Assembly: GCA_913046805.1 (NCBI GenBank)
Contig: CAJWTA010000020.1
Coordinates: 1 to 15,796, forward strand
Reading direction: 5' to 3'
Source: an uncultured Fidelibacterota bacterium
GTDB taxonomy: Bacteria > Marinisomatota > Marinisomatia > Marinisomatales > TCS55
DNA: 15,796 bases
The position numbers and the translations under genes are program-made. Below are positions 7,662 to 15,254 of the stretch, one piece after another (the stretch's first letter is position 1; each line of letters starts with the position of its first letter). The notes under the pieces are model-generated. The model searched no databases and had not been told where the DNA came from. It saw only the letters and a program-made list of their open reading frames with translations.

Positions 7662-8251
7662 TGTTTACAGGACTCGTTGAAGAAGTAGGCAGCATTGATC
7701 AAATGCTTAGCAATCCTGACGGTCTTGAAATAAGCATCAGAGGCAAAAAAGTTTTAGAGGATCTCAAGGTAGATGATAGTGTTTCGTGTTCAGGTATTTG
7801 CTTAACGGTAATAAAGGTTAGTAAAGAAAAATTTACCGTACAACTTGTTGAAGAGACACTGAGCAGAACCAATGCTCAATTTTGGAAAAATGATACTGCC
7901 ATTAATTTAGAGAGGGCTCTTCTACCATCAACAAGAATCGGAGGTCATTTTGTCCAAGGACATGTCGATTGTACAACAAAAATTACCGATATCCAAATGG
8001 CAGATAAATCAGCAATCTTTTCATTTATACTGCCTGAATTACATCAAAAATATATTGTAGAAAAAGGATCGATTTGCCTTGATGGTATTAGCTTGACTGT
8101 TGCCTCAAAAATGAAAAATGATTTCACAGTTGCGATCATACCTCATACGATTGAAAATACAAATTGGAATCAAAGCAGTGTTGGAGATTATGTTAACCTC
8201 GAAGTAGACATCATATCTAAATACGTTGAAAATTTAATGGACAAAAGATGA
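7661..8251 (+). CDS. ribE: Riboflavin synthase (alpha subunit type)
   Basis: The enzyme dismutates two molecules of 6,7-dimethyl-8-ribityllumazine to riboflavin. The 196-residue protein has the hallmark N-terminus MFTGLVEEVG and two tandem lumazine-binding repeats, each with a GI(C/S)LTV motif (45-50 and 142-147). Between them lies the GGHFVQGHVD signature (94-103), and a C-terminal helix serves trimer formation in the family. Translation starts at GTG, sharing one base with the ribD stop (TAGTG). It ends ATGA-style over the ribBA start, a 4-base overlap, so translation of the three genes is probably coupled. The gene is called ribE or ribC depending on species. Confidence 0.97.
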   Translation: MFTGLVEEVGSIDQMLSNPDGLEISIRGKKVLEDLKVDDSVSCSGICLTVIKVSKEKFTVQLVEETLSRTNAQFWKNDTAINLERALLPSTRIGGHFVQGHVDCTTKITDIQMADKSAIFSFILPELHQKYIVEKGSICLDGISLTVASKMKNDFTVAIIPHTIENTNWNQSSVGDYVNLEVDIISKYVENLMDKR

Positions 8252-9444
8252 AGTTTGATTCAGTTGACAGTGCACTTGAAGACATTCGAAATGGAAAGTG
8301 CATTATCGTTGTTGATAATGAAGACAGAGAAAATGAAGGCGACCTTGTTGCAGCATCTGAGCTATGCACTCCAGATCTTGTAAACTTTATGGCAACTGAG
8401 GGCCGTGGTCTAATATGCGTGTCGATACAAAGTGAAAGAGCAAAAGAACTAAATCTTGAACCTATGGAAAGAAAGAATTCCAGTCTTCATGAAACAAACT
8501 TTACAATTAGTGTAGATGCAAATAAAAATACAACAACTGGAATTTCCGCTTTTGATCGTTCTGAAACCATAAGAGCGTTAATTGATAAATCGACTTTATC
8601 TACAGACTTAGCGCGTCCAGGTCACATTTTTCCAATCGTTGGTAAAGAGGGCGGTGTATTAAGAAGAGCTGGTCACACAGAGGCCAGTATCGACCTTTCA
8701 TTATTAGCTGGATTAAAACCTAGTGGCGTTATATGTGAGATAATGGCAGATGATGGAACAATGGCAAGAGGAGATGAGCTTGATAGTTTTGCAAAAAAAC
8801 ATTCATTAAAAATAATTTCAATTGAAGACTTAATTCGTTTTCGCAGAAGGAATGAAAAGCTTGTTAAAAAAATAGAATCAATCAAATTGCCAACAGGATA
8901 CGGTGATTTTACCCTTCATCTCTATGAAGATACATTCGATAATGAAACGCACCTAGCTTTAACTATGGGTAACTACTCAGAAGAAGATTCTGCGCTTGTT
9001 AGAGTTCACTCTGAATGCTTGACTGGTGATGTTTTTCAATCCCAAAGATGCGATTGCGGTGATCAACTTGAAATGGCAATGCATCAAATCAGCCAGAACA
9101 AGTCTGGTATTATTGTTTATTTAAAACAAGAGGGTCGTGGTATTGGCCTTAAACACAAAATAAAAGCGTACAAGCTTCAAGAAGAGGGGTTCGATACAGT
9201 CGAAGCAAACAATGAGCTAGGATTCTCAGATGATTTAAGAGACTACGGAGTAGGAGCGCAAATCCTCAAAGATCTAAATGTTACTAAACTGACAATAATG
9301 ACAAACAATCCTAAAAAGTTGATAGGGCTTGAAGGTCATGGATTAACTATCGTTGATAGGAAACCAATAAAAATTGCTCCGAAAGAAAAAAATAAAAAAT
9401 ATTTAGAGACAAAAAAAAATAAACTAGGACATATCTTAGACTAA
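8248..9444 (+). CDS. ribBA: Bifunctional DHBP synthase / GTP cyclohydrolase II RibBA
   Basis: The 398-residue protein makes both precursors of the pathway. Residues ~1-205 are 3,4-dihydroxy-2-butanone-4-phosphate synthase: DNEDRENEGDL (23-33), RPGHIFP (123-129), and RRAGHTEAS (139-147) are the acidic, metal- and phosphate-binding motifs. Residues ~206-398 are GTP cyclohydrolase II: zinc cysteines in SECLTG and RCDCG (C257, C268, C270), QEGRGIGL (294-301), and RDYGVGAQIL (331-340), which includes the conserved Tyr. Both halves look catalytically intact. The C-terminus is lysine-rich. It overlaps ribE by 4 bases and ends TAATG, sharing one base with ribH. Confidence 0.97.
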   Translation: MKFDSVDSALEDIRNGKCIIVVDNEDRENEGDLVAASELCTPDLVNFMATEGRGLICVSIQSERAKELNLEPMERKNSSLHETNFTISVDANKNTTTGISAFDRSETIRALIDKSTLSTDLARPGHIFPIVGKEGGVLRRAGHTEASIDLSLLAGLKPSGVICEIMADDGTMARGDELDSFAKKHSLKIISIEDLIRFRRRNEKLVKKIESIKLPTGYGDFTLHLYEDTFDNETHLALTMGNYSEEDSALVRVHSECLTGDVFQSQRCDCGDQLEMAMHQISQNKSGIIVYLKQEGRGIGLKHKIKAYKLQEEGFDTVEANNELGFSDDLRDYGVGAQILKDLNVTKLTIMTNNPKKLIGLEGHGLTIVDRKPIKIAPKEKNKKYLETKKNKLGHILD

Positions 9445-9860
9445 TGATTACAATTGTCAAAAGTAATTTTAATCAACAAGTGATTGATGGATTATTAACA
9501 GGGTGCATGCAAGCCCTGAAAGAATCCGGTATAGAAAAAGAAGCTGTGAGCATAATTGAAGTGCCAGGTGCATTTGAAATACCGTATAAGATTAAGAATA
9601 TTTTATCAGATGAAAAAAATGATGTTCAAGCTATAATTACACTGGGATGTGTAATAAAAGGAGAGACTGATCACTATGACTATATTTCACAGGCAGTTAC
9701 AAATAGCATTATGAACTTAACGATTTCTTCAAAAATCCCTATACTTTTTGGGGTTCTAACATGTCAAAATGCTCAACTTGCTTTTGATAGATCGGATGCC
9801 AATATGAAAAAGAATAAAGGCTATGAAGTCGGTCAGGCCGCTATCAAAATGATTAACTAA
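9444..9860 (+). CDS. ribH: 6,7-dimethyl-8-ribityllumazine synthase RibH
   Basis: Lumazine synthase condenses the ribitylamino-pyrimidine with dihydroxybutanone phosphate, the last step before riboflavin synthase. Visible family motifs are SNFNQQV near the N-terminus (SRFN in most members), VPGAFEIP (40-47), LGCVIKGETDHYDY with catalytic H77, and GVLTCQNAQLAFDRS (103-117), where the usual text is GVLTTDTxEQA. At 138 residues it is somewhat shorter than the usual ~150, mainly at the ends. It shares one base with the ribBA stop and ends 15 bases before the probable ferritin-like start. Confidence 0.96.
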   Translation: MITIVKSNFNQQVIDGLLTGCMQALKESGIEKEAVSIIEVPGAFEIPYKIKNILSDEKNDVQAIITLGCVIKGETDHYDYISQAVTNSIMNLTISSKIPILFGVLTCQNAQLAFDRSDANMKKNKGYEVGQAAIKMIN

Positions 9861-9866
9861 ATGAAT

Positions 9867-9870
9867 GGAG
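9867..9870 (+). promoter_or_regulatory. Ribosome binding site deciding the ferritin-like gene start
   Basis: GGAG lies 5 bases before ATG at 9876. The earlier in-frame ATG at 9861 directly follows the ribH stop and would place this site inside the coding region, so 9876 is the better start. Confidence 0.65.
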
Positions 9871-9875
9871 TAAAA

Positions 9876-10298
9876 ATGAATAAAGAAAAAATAATCAAGA
9901 AATTAAACGTGATTTTTGACCTTGAACTCTCTGGAGTCATTAGGTATACTCATTATTCACTGATGATTTTTGGTCACAACAGACTCCCTTTAGTTGACTT
10001 TTTTAAAGCGCAAGCCGTTGAATCCCTAGATCATGCAAATTTAGCAGGTGAGCACATTACAGGTCTTGGTGGTCACCCTCCGTTAAACCTTAATAATATA
10101 AAAGAGACATTCAAACATGATACCAGAGAAATTCTAGCAGAAAGCCTTGAGCATGAAAAACTAGCTATTAAAAATTATTACGATTTACTTGAACTTATTG
10201 GAGATAAATCTGTTTATCTTGAAGAGTATGCCAGGAGCATGATTGGTCAAGAAGAGTTGCATGCTCTAGAGGTTGAAAAAATGCTTAAGCAGAATTAA
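9876..10298 (+). CDS. Bacterioferritin-like diiron protein
   Basis: This 140-residue four-helix ferritin-like protein probably binds or oxidises iron. Likely metal ligands, by alignment with E. coli bacterioferritin from memory, are E17, E49/H53, E94 and the E126xxH129 pair. In helix B the Glu and His are spaced ExxxH (E49, H53) rather than ExxH. I recall the same ESLxHA spacing in relatives annotated as bacterioferritin, so it is probably a family trait. The motif GLGGHPPL (63-70) also fits that subgroup. A haem-ligand Met is not obvious. It sits at the end of the riboflavin operon, which could couple iron storage with flavin-dependent iron reduction, though that is inference. Its TAA stop interlocks with the stop of the opposing M20 gene. 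Confidence 0.88.
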   Translation: MNKEKIIKKLNVIFDLELSGVIRYTHYSLMIFGHNRLPLVDFFKAQAVESLDHANLAGEHITGLGGHPPLNLNNIKETFKHDTREILAESLEHEKLAIKNYYDLLELIGDKSVYLEEYARSMIGQEELHALEVEKMLKQN

Positions 10299-11434
10299 TC
10301 TTGGTAACTAAGTATTAAATCTTTTAAAGACTCAAAGCAAAATACCATACTTGACTTACTGACCCATTCATCTATTGCATGAGCTCCATGTCCAGCTGGA
10401 CCAAATAATATTGAAGGTATATCTGCGCCGGCTGCTAAAGCTGAGTCTGCCCAATAAGACATTCCTTTGTAGGGTTTACGATTAATAATATTTTGAAGGC
10501 GTCCTATATGTTCATTTTCTTTTGTATGATTAGCAGGTCTACTAAAAAGCTCCGTTACGCTAACCTTGTGCTCGCCAGGCGCATCCGAAACTGCAGCAAC
10601 AACCCGATCAACCTCTTCTTGAATCTTTTTAGGATCTTCATTGGGAAGTGTTCTTCGTTCCCATACAAGCTTAGCTTCAGCAGCAATTACGCTGTAAGCT
10701 GAACCTCCTCTAATTGTACCAGGATGAAGCGTTGCATGCCCTAAAAGAGGGTGAGCCTCCTCCTTTGATAGTTGAATATTTATCTCATCGAGCTCAGCTA
10801 AGGCATACTGTAAAGGAAAAATAGCGTTAACGCCTTCCTCTGGTCTGCTGCCATGCGAAGCAACTCCATTTACTCTTAATTCATACCAGCTGTAACCTTT
10901 GTGGCAGATTCCAATTTGGTCTTCCGTAGGCTCCATAAAAATTCCTAATATGGGTTTTGTTTTTAGGGTGGGTAAAAAATTAGCTATCAAATGATCCATA
11001 CCTATGCTTTTATCTTCTTCATCGCAAACAAAAGTAAATGCTAATGAAATTGGAGATTCGTTTTTCGCAAAAAAATCCGCTAAGCACATTTGTATAGCAC
11101 AACCTGCCAGCATATCATATGTCCCTCTTCCATACAATCGATCTCCCTCCTGACGCAATACGAATGGAGAATCCATACCCTCAACTCCAACGGTATCAAT
11201 GTGTCCATTCATTAAAATTATCTTATTTGAATCTTTTCCTACTAAGAAAGATGTTGTGTTGCATCGATCGTTTACCACTTCAAATAAATCTGTATTTAAG
11301 CCAAGTTTTTGAAAATGTGCATGAATGTATTCGGCTATTTTTCGCTCGCCCTGACCCTCTTCTGATAAATTCGGATTTACAGAATTAATGCCCACTAAAT
11401 CAGTTAAGTATTGTGTTAGTCTCTGTTCAGACAT
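10295..11434 (-). CDS. M20-family metallo-hydrolase (ArgE/DapE-like deacylase)
   Basis: A 379-residue member of the M20 peptidase/deacylase family, which uses two zinc ions to split amide bonds in small substrates. Metal ligands and catalytic residues are visible: H78 and D80 in NGHIDTVG, D107 in YGRGTYDM, E139/E140 in CDEED, E168 in FMEPTE, and H352 in GAHAIDEWV. The dimerisation domain occupies roughly 180-295. After the bridging Asp the sequence is DMLAGCA instead of the common DMKGG, an unusual detail. There is no signal peptide, so it is cytosolic. ArgE (acetylornithine), DapE and N-carbamoyl hydrolases cannot be separated by eye. It follows the lipoprotein gene by 19 bases and ends block C. 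Confidence 0.9.
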   Translation of the reverse strand: MSEQRLTQYLTDLVGINSVNPNLSEEGQGERKIAEYIHAHFQKLGLNTDLFEVVNDRCNTTSFLVGKDSNKIILMNGHIDTVGVEGMDSPFVLRQEGDRLYGRGTYDMLAGCAIQMCLADFFAKNESPISLAFTFVCDEEDKSIGMDHLIANFLPTLKTKPILGIFMEPTEDQIGICHKGYSWYELRVNGVASHGSRPEEGVNAIFPLQYALAELDEINIQLSKEEAHPLLGHATLHPGTIRGGSAYSVIAAEAKLVWERRTLPNEDPKKIQEEVDRVVAAVSDAPGEHKVSVTELFSRPANHTKENEHIGRLQNIINRKPYKGMSYWADSALAAGADIPSILFGPAGHGAHAIDEWVSKSSMVFCFESLKDLILSYQD

Positions 11435-11453
11435 TTGATTTCTTTAAAAATAA

Positions 11454-11894
11454 TTATAGTTTTGCGTTTGGATGATCTTCAAGAAAATTTTCGAGCTCAT
11501 CTGCACCCATCGACATTCCACCAATTATATTTATCACTTCACGAGTCATATCAACGACATCTTTACTACTAGTTGATAGAATAAATTTTGATCCGTCCAT
11601 TGAAAATAATTTATTACTGTTAGACGAAAGGTGAATATTTGTGTAAAAATAAAACCTTAAAATATATCCACAGCTATTTTCAGTGCCGGGATAAATTGCT
11701 TCAAATGAAAGAGGGTCATTTATAGGTGTATAGTAATTCCGAGTTTTATTTTCAAAAAACACCCCGGAGCGTTCGCGCAATGCATCCAATATTATTTCGG
11801 TTTGTTCAAAATCATTATCTGATCCGGATGAATTTGTACATCCAATAATGACAAATAATATAAGCCATAGGTGTTTCATTGATCTTTGCTTCAT
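11454..11894 (-). CDS. Small lipoprotein, function unknown
   Basis: This 146-residue protein begins with a basic n-region and a hydrophobic stretch ending in a good lipobox, VIIGC with C19 as the lipidation site. The mature part is mixed alpha/beta with a Tyr/Phe-rich stretch (ILRFYFYTN), a second Cys (C75) and an acidic, charged C-terminus. I do not recognise a family. An alternative ATG at 11879 would give a shorter n-region and the same mature protein. No Shine-Dalgarno is evident at either start. It lies 27 bases after the secreted propeller gene and 19 before the M20 gene, so it is probably expressed with them. Confidence 0.78.
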   Translation of the reverse strand: MKQRSMKHLWLILFVIIGCTNSSGSDNDFEQTEIILDALRERSGVFFENKTRNYYTPINDPLSFEAIYPGTENSCGYILRFYFYTNIHLSSNSNKLFSMDGSKFILSTSSKDVVDMTREVINIIGGMSMGADELENFLEDHPNAKL

Positions 11895-11921
11895 TTAATT
11901 ATTTGTACTTTCATAAAATGC

Positions 11922-13979
11922 TTAATCCACAACCTCAATACAATAAAGTCCACTGTTCATATCTGATAAGAATATATAATCTTTATACGGCTGTGCTCCC
12001 CATACCATTGGTGCGTTAGGAATTATTCCATCTCTATGTTGCGGTAAAAAATAGCCAATCTCTCTCTCCTGCTTGTAGAGATCACCAAGAAGCTCACCAG
12101 AAATATCAAGAATTCTAATACCTCCTTGATAAAAAGCAGCTAACAACACATCACCATAAACCCACTGATTATGGCTTCCAGCTTCAGGCACAATATATGC
12201 CGCATCTTCAATAGGATTTTCGGGATCGCTAAAATTTATAAAGTGGAAACCGCCGCGAGGTTGTGAGGGTTTATTGTTGATAAGGTTTTCCAATCCATTT
12301 GGGAATACCTCGTCACCCATTATAATATAAAAATTCCCTGTTGATCGACTAGAAAAAGGAAATGCCGAATGATTTCTACCTTTAAAATCTGGAAAAGAAG
12401 CGAGTTGAATAGGGTTTGATGGACTTCCATTACCCGCTTTCACAAGCAAAGGATTAAAGCCAATGTCTGAACGGTCTTTTTCGCTCGATTTAAAACCACC
12501 TATATCAACAGCTACAATACCGTCTCTCCAGTTTGATGAGTATGCAATACCATTTTCTATCCATACATCGTGAATGGCATGTCCGGCCGTATTCAATTCA
12601 AAAACTCCAACTCTAAATGGGTTTTTAGGGTCTTCGATGTTAATTATATCATATTTACGTCCATTATTTACTGCATAAACATGATTATCGTAAATAAAAG
12701 TATTATGAACCCCACCAGTCAAATCATCATTAAATGCTGATATAATTTTTACATCATATGGATCTGAAACATCGAGCAATACAAAACCATTCTTTCTATT
12801 GGAGGCTCCTTCTCGCGTTATCACACCTATCTTGCCATCTTTAGAAACTTTCACATCATTAACGTTTCTTGCATCAACCTTTACAGTGTCAATAATTTTT
12901 AAATTTGCTGGATCTGAAACATCCCAAAAGTAAGCTTCTCCATCACCAAAAATACTTCCTGTTGCTGCAAAATCTTTCCCTTTATGTTTTCCAATACCCG
13001 GCCATACCCACAAATCTCCTGATTTCACATTTGAAACCAAACCATGACCAATCATGCGAACTTCTTTCTTCACATTTCTTGATACAACATTCACTTTTTT
13101 TTGTGAAGAGTAATTACCAGACGACACAACTATAGTATAAAGTCCAGGAGTCTCTGCTACAAATCTTCCGTCCTCCGAAATATAAGCGGATGCTGGAAGT
13201 CCATAGTCCCCATATCCTGCTTTCCCAAAATAGGCATAATCCAAAGGAGCATCTTCAACTAGGCTACCATTTCCGGTTAAAGCCTTAGCATTAATATGAA
13301 GCACATCTCCAGTACGAATTTCAGTTTGCTGAAAATCCATGGAGATTCGTCGAACAGGATTGCTTACTATCTTAATTTTAAAAGTTTCGGTAATATTTTC
13401 AGCCTTAACCGAAACTTTTACAGTCCCTGTTTTCTTAGCCTCAAAGGTATTAAAGACGTCGACTTTTCCTCTTTTATCATCCGATGAGGACGTTGACAAT
13501 TCAACATCCTCTCTTTCATTTTTTGATGCATCAATTATTTTAAATTTTAACGGTACAAAAGTACCCACATATACTTTAGTAGGAATTGCAGATATATCAA
13601 TCTTCTTTACTGCGGGCTTGGGAACCATTACAATCATTTCTCCTGTAACGCCATTCGCACCACGAACTTTCAATTTCAACATTCCGGATCTGTTTGGCTT
13701 TATAGTAATTTTTGCCTTTCCAGTCTTATCACTTACCCTTGGGGAGATTGACAAGCTGGTTCCTGGCCAATCCGGCGTAGGGCCAACTCCAGGATCATGC
13801 GCCGAATACATTGAAAAAGTGGATTCAACTAGATTGTTTTTGTCATTCACAAGTTTAACAATAACCGTTTTACTTTCACCGAGGTTCATTTCGAGTTGAG
13901 GCGGTTCAAAAATAAATTTGTCTTGCGCCATTAAGAAAGCTGTAAGTATTGCATTTGATAGAAAAATTCTTTTAATCAC
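11922..13979 (-). CDS. Secreted protein: three Ig-like domains plus LVIVD-type beta-propeller
   Basis: From a GTG start at 13979 this gives 685 residues. A signal peptide (MIKRIFLSNAILTAFLMA) is followed by three Ig-like modules (~20-120, 121-206, 207-302) and a beta-propeller (~303-685). The propeller shows LVIVD-type repeats with D-x-S/E-D-P turns at 353-357, 403-407, 447-451 and 582-586. His residues recur at similar places (H425, H467, H470, H537, H603), which could line a ligand or metal site. The GTG is chosen because AAGGAG lies 6 bases upstream; the longer frame back to 14057 would run into the carbamate kinase gene and bury the signal peptide. It is paralogous to the truncated gene at 1-838. 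The family is known in bacterial surface proteins, but its role is unclear. Confidence 0.9.
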   Translation of the reverse strand: MIKRIFLSNAILTAFLMAQDKFIFEPPQLEMNLGESKTVIVKLVNDKNNLVESTFSMYSAHDPGVGPTPDWPGTSLSISPRVSDKTGKAKITIKPNRSGMLKLKVRGANGVTGEMIVMVPKPAVKKIDISAIPTKVYVGTFVPLKFKIIDASKNEREDVELSTSSSDDKRGKVDVFNTFEAKKTGTVKVSVKAENITETFKIKIVSNPVRRISMDFQQTEIRTGDVLHINAKALTGNGSLVEDAPLDYAYFGKAGYGDYGLPASAYISEDGRFVAETPGLYTIVVSSGNYSSQKKVNVVSRNVKKEVRMIGHGLVSNVKSGDLWVWPGIGKHKGKDFAATGSIFGDGEAYFWDVSDPANLKIIDTVKVDARNVNDVKVSKDGKIGVITREGASNRKNGFVLLDVSDPYDVKIISAFNDDLTGGVHNTFIYDNHVYAVNNGRKYDIINIEDPKNPFRVGVFELNTAGHAIHDVWIENGIAYSSNWRDGIVAVDIGGFKSSEKDRSDIGFNPLLVKAGNGSPSNPIQLASFPDFKGRNHSAFPFSSRSTGNFYIIMGDEVFPNGLENLINNKPSQPRGGFHFINFSDPENPIEDAAYIVPEAGSHNQWVYGDVLLAAFYQGGIRILDISGELLGDLYKQEREIGYFLPQHRDGIIPNAPMVWGAQPYKDYIFLSDMNSGLYCIEVVD
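12759..12923 (-). repeat. Propeller blade repeat with an identical 15-base core
   Basis: The same 15-mer encoding DVSDP occurs at 12759-12773 and 12909-12923, exactly 150 bases (50 residues) apart. It reflects two successive LVIVD-type propeller repeats, with weaker copies (NIEDP, NFSDP) further downstream in the gene. Confidence 0.8.
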
Positions 13980-13985
13980 TCTTAT

Positions 13986-13991
13986 CTCCTT
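13986..13991 (-). promoter_or_regulatory. Strong Shine-Dalgarno fixing a GTG start
   Basis: AAGGAG on the minus strand, 6 bases before GTG at 13979. It is the best ribosome binding site in the window and stands out because most other genes here have none. Confidence 0.8.
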
Positions 13992-14001
13992 ATATATATT
14001 T

Positions 14002-14943
14002 TCATTTTGTAATTGTAGTGCCGTTAGAACCGTTGATTGCTCCCAGCACTCCAGCAATTGAAGTAATTATAACTTTTTTGCCATGGTGCTTAAGAAAATA
14101 CATTGCGGCTCTGATTTTTGGCCCCATACTTCCTTCTTGAAAATGGCCTTCATCAAAATATTTCTGTGCTTCGTCCAAAGTAATTTTTAACAAAGGCTGT
14201 TCATTAGATTTGCCAAAATTTAAACATACTTGGTCAAGATCCGTTATGATCCATAATTCTTCTGACTTTATTACCCTTCCAAGTAGTGCTGCAGATAGAT
14301 CTTTATCGATAACCGCGTTTAAGCCTTCAAGCTTATGGTCATCATTCCAAAATGTAGGTATACCTCCACCACCCGAGGCAATGACAATGGTACCATTATC
14401 AACAAGAGTTTGAATAGATCTTCCATGCTCAATGAATTGTGGCATTGGACTTGGGACAACCTGCCTCCATTTGCCAGGCTCTTGTTCCTTTATAGTCCAA
14501 TTAAATTGACGTGCCAAAGATTGGGCTTCAGTCTTACCATACCTTCTACCAATAAATTTCTGGGGATCGTTTATTGAAGGGTCGTTCTTGTCCACTATTG
14601 TTTGTGTAATTAACGTAACCACCTCGCGATCAATTTTTTTTTCTTTTAAAACATTTTGTAGAGATTGCTGTACCATGTATCCAATAGACCCTTGAGTTTC
14701 AGCAACACATACTCCCAAAGGTAAAGGAGGAATTGTTTCGTGCGTAAGCTCCATACGATAAAGTTCATCCCCGACTTGAGGGCCATTTCCATGGGTTAGG
14801 CAAATATTATATTTTAGATCTACAAAATGCATTATGTTATCAATACTTTCTCGAGTGTGTGCAAACTGTTGATAAATTGTACCCGCTTCCTCTTTCGGAG
14901 ATAATGCATTACCGCCAAGAGCAATTATTATAGATTTATTCAT
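14002..14943 (-). CDS. arcC: Carbamate kinase
   Basis: Carbamate kinase interconverts carbamoyl phosphate plus ADP with carbamate plus ATP, usually in the ATP-forming direction at the end of arginine, agmatine, allantoin or cyanate breakdown. Amino acid kinase-fold motifs are ALGGNAL (8-14), THGNGPQVG (50-58), VVPSPMP (162-168), and SGGGGIPT (190-197), with a closing TSIAGVLGAINGSNGTTI that matches the family's GT-x-I end. Starting at ATG 14943 gives 313 residues, the usual family length, with the strand leading into ALGGN right at the N-terminus. A longer start at 14967 would add 8 residues. It overlaps the MazG-like gene by 8 bases. No ornithine, putrescine or oxamate carbamoyltransferase is in the window. 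Confidence 0.95.
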   Translation of the reverse strand: MNKSIIIALGGNALSPKEEAGTIYQQFAHTRESIDNIMHFVDLKYNICLTHGNGPQVGDELYRMELTHETIPPLPLGVCVAETQGSIGYMVQQSLQNVLKEKKIDREVVTLITQTIVDKNDPSINDPQKFIGRRYGKTEAQSLARQFNWTIKEQEPGKWRQVVPSPMPQFIEHGRSIQTLVDNGTIVIASGGGGIPTFWNDDHKLEGLNAVIDKDLSAALLGRVIKSEELWIITDLDQVCLNFGKSNEQPLLKITLDEAQKYFDEGHFQEGSMGPKIRAAMYFLKHHGKKVIITSIAGVLGAINGSNGTTITK

Positions 14944-15250
14944 TTGAGGAAGAACCGATTGATCCATTATGAGCTCTCAATTCATATTTCTTCATAACCC
15001 TATCAAGTGAGGCTTCCATATCAATATTAAAGGAATTTGATAAGGCAACTAGGGAAAATAAAATATCACCTACCTCTTCTTCTATACGTTCACTGAGGTC
15101 TATGGTCTTTTTACCGTAGTCAGAGTTTAATAAAATTTCTTTTGCTAATTCGCCAAGCTCAGATACTAAATCTAATAATCTTACCTCAGCAGATGTAGAA
15201 AGATTGTGGTCCTCACAAAAAATTTTAACCTTATCTTGCAATTGACGCAT
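14936..15250 (-). CDS. MazG-like nucleotide pyrophosphohydrolase
   Basis: A 104-residue all-alpha NTP-pyrophosphatase-like protein. The metal-binding pattern of the MazG superfamily is present: SELGELAKE (E31, E34) and, after a short loop, EEEVGDILF (E59, D62), where the acidic residues hold magnesium. It is a single-domain form, about half the length of E. coli MazG. Such enzymes hydrolyse (d)NTPs to monophosphate and pyrophosphate, often to remove non-canonical nucleotides; the substrate here is unknown. It starts 4 bases after the methyltransferase stop and overlaps arcC by 8 bases, so the three genes are probably translated from one message. Confidence 0.9.
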   Translation of the reverse strand: MRQLQDKVKIFCEDHNLSTSAEVRLLDLVSELGELAKEILLNSDYGKKTIDLSERIEEEVGDILFSLVALSNSFNIDMEASLDRVMKKYELRAHNGSIGSSSNE

Positions 15251-15254
15251 TAAA

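Noticed and set aside
10283..10290. GCTTAAGC palindrome near the end of the ferritin-like gene as a terminator
   Set aside because: It is only 8 bases, inside coding sequence, without a loop or U-tract.
13339..13899. A long plus-strand open frame opposite the Ig-like domains
   Set aside because: It lies wholly antisense to a well-supported secreted protein, has no recognisable domain and no start signal; it is a codon-bias shadow.
14210..14577. Plus-strand open frames within the carbamate kinase region
   Set aside because: The opposite strand carries all carbamate kinase motifs; these frames have none.
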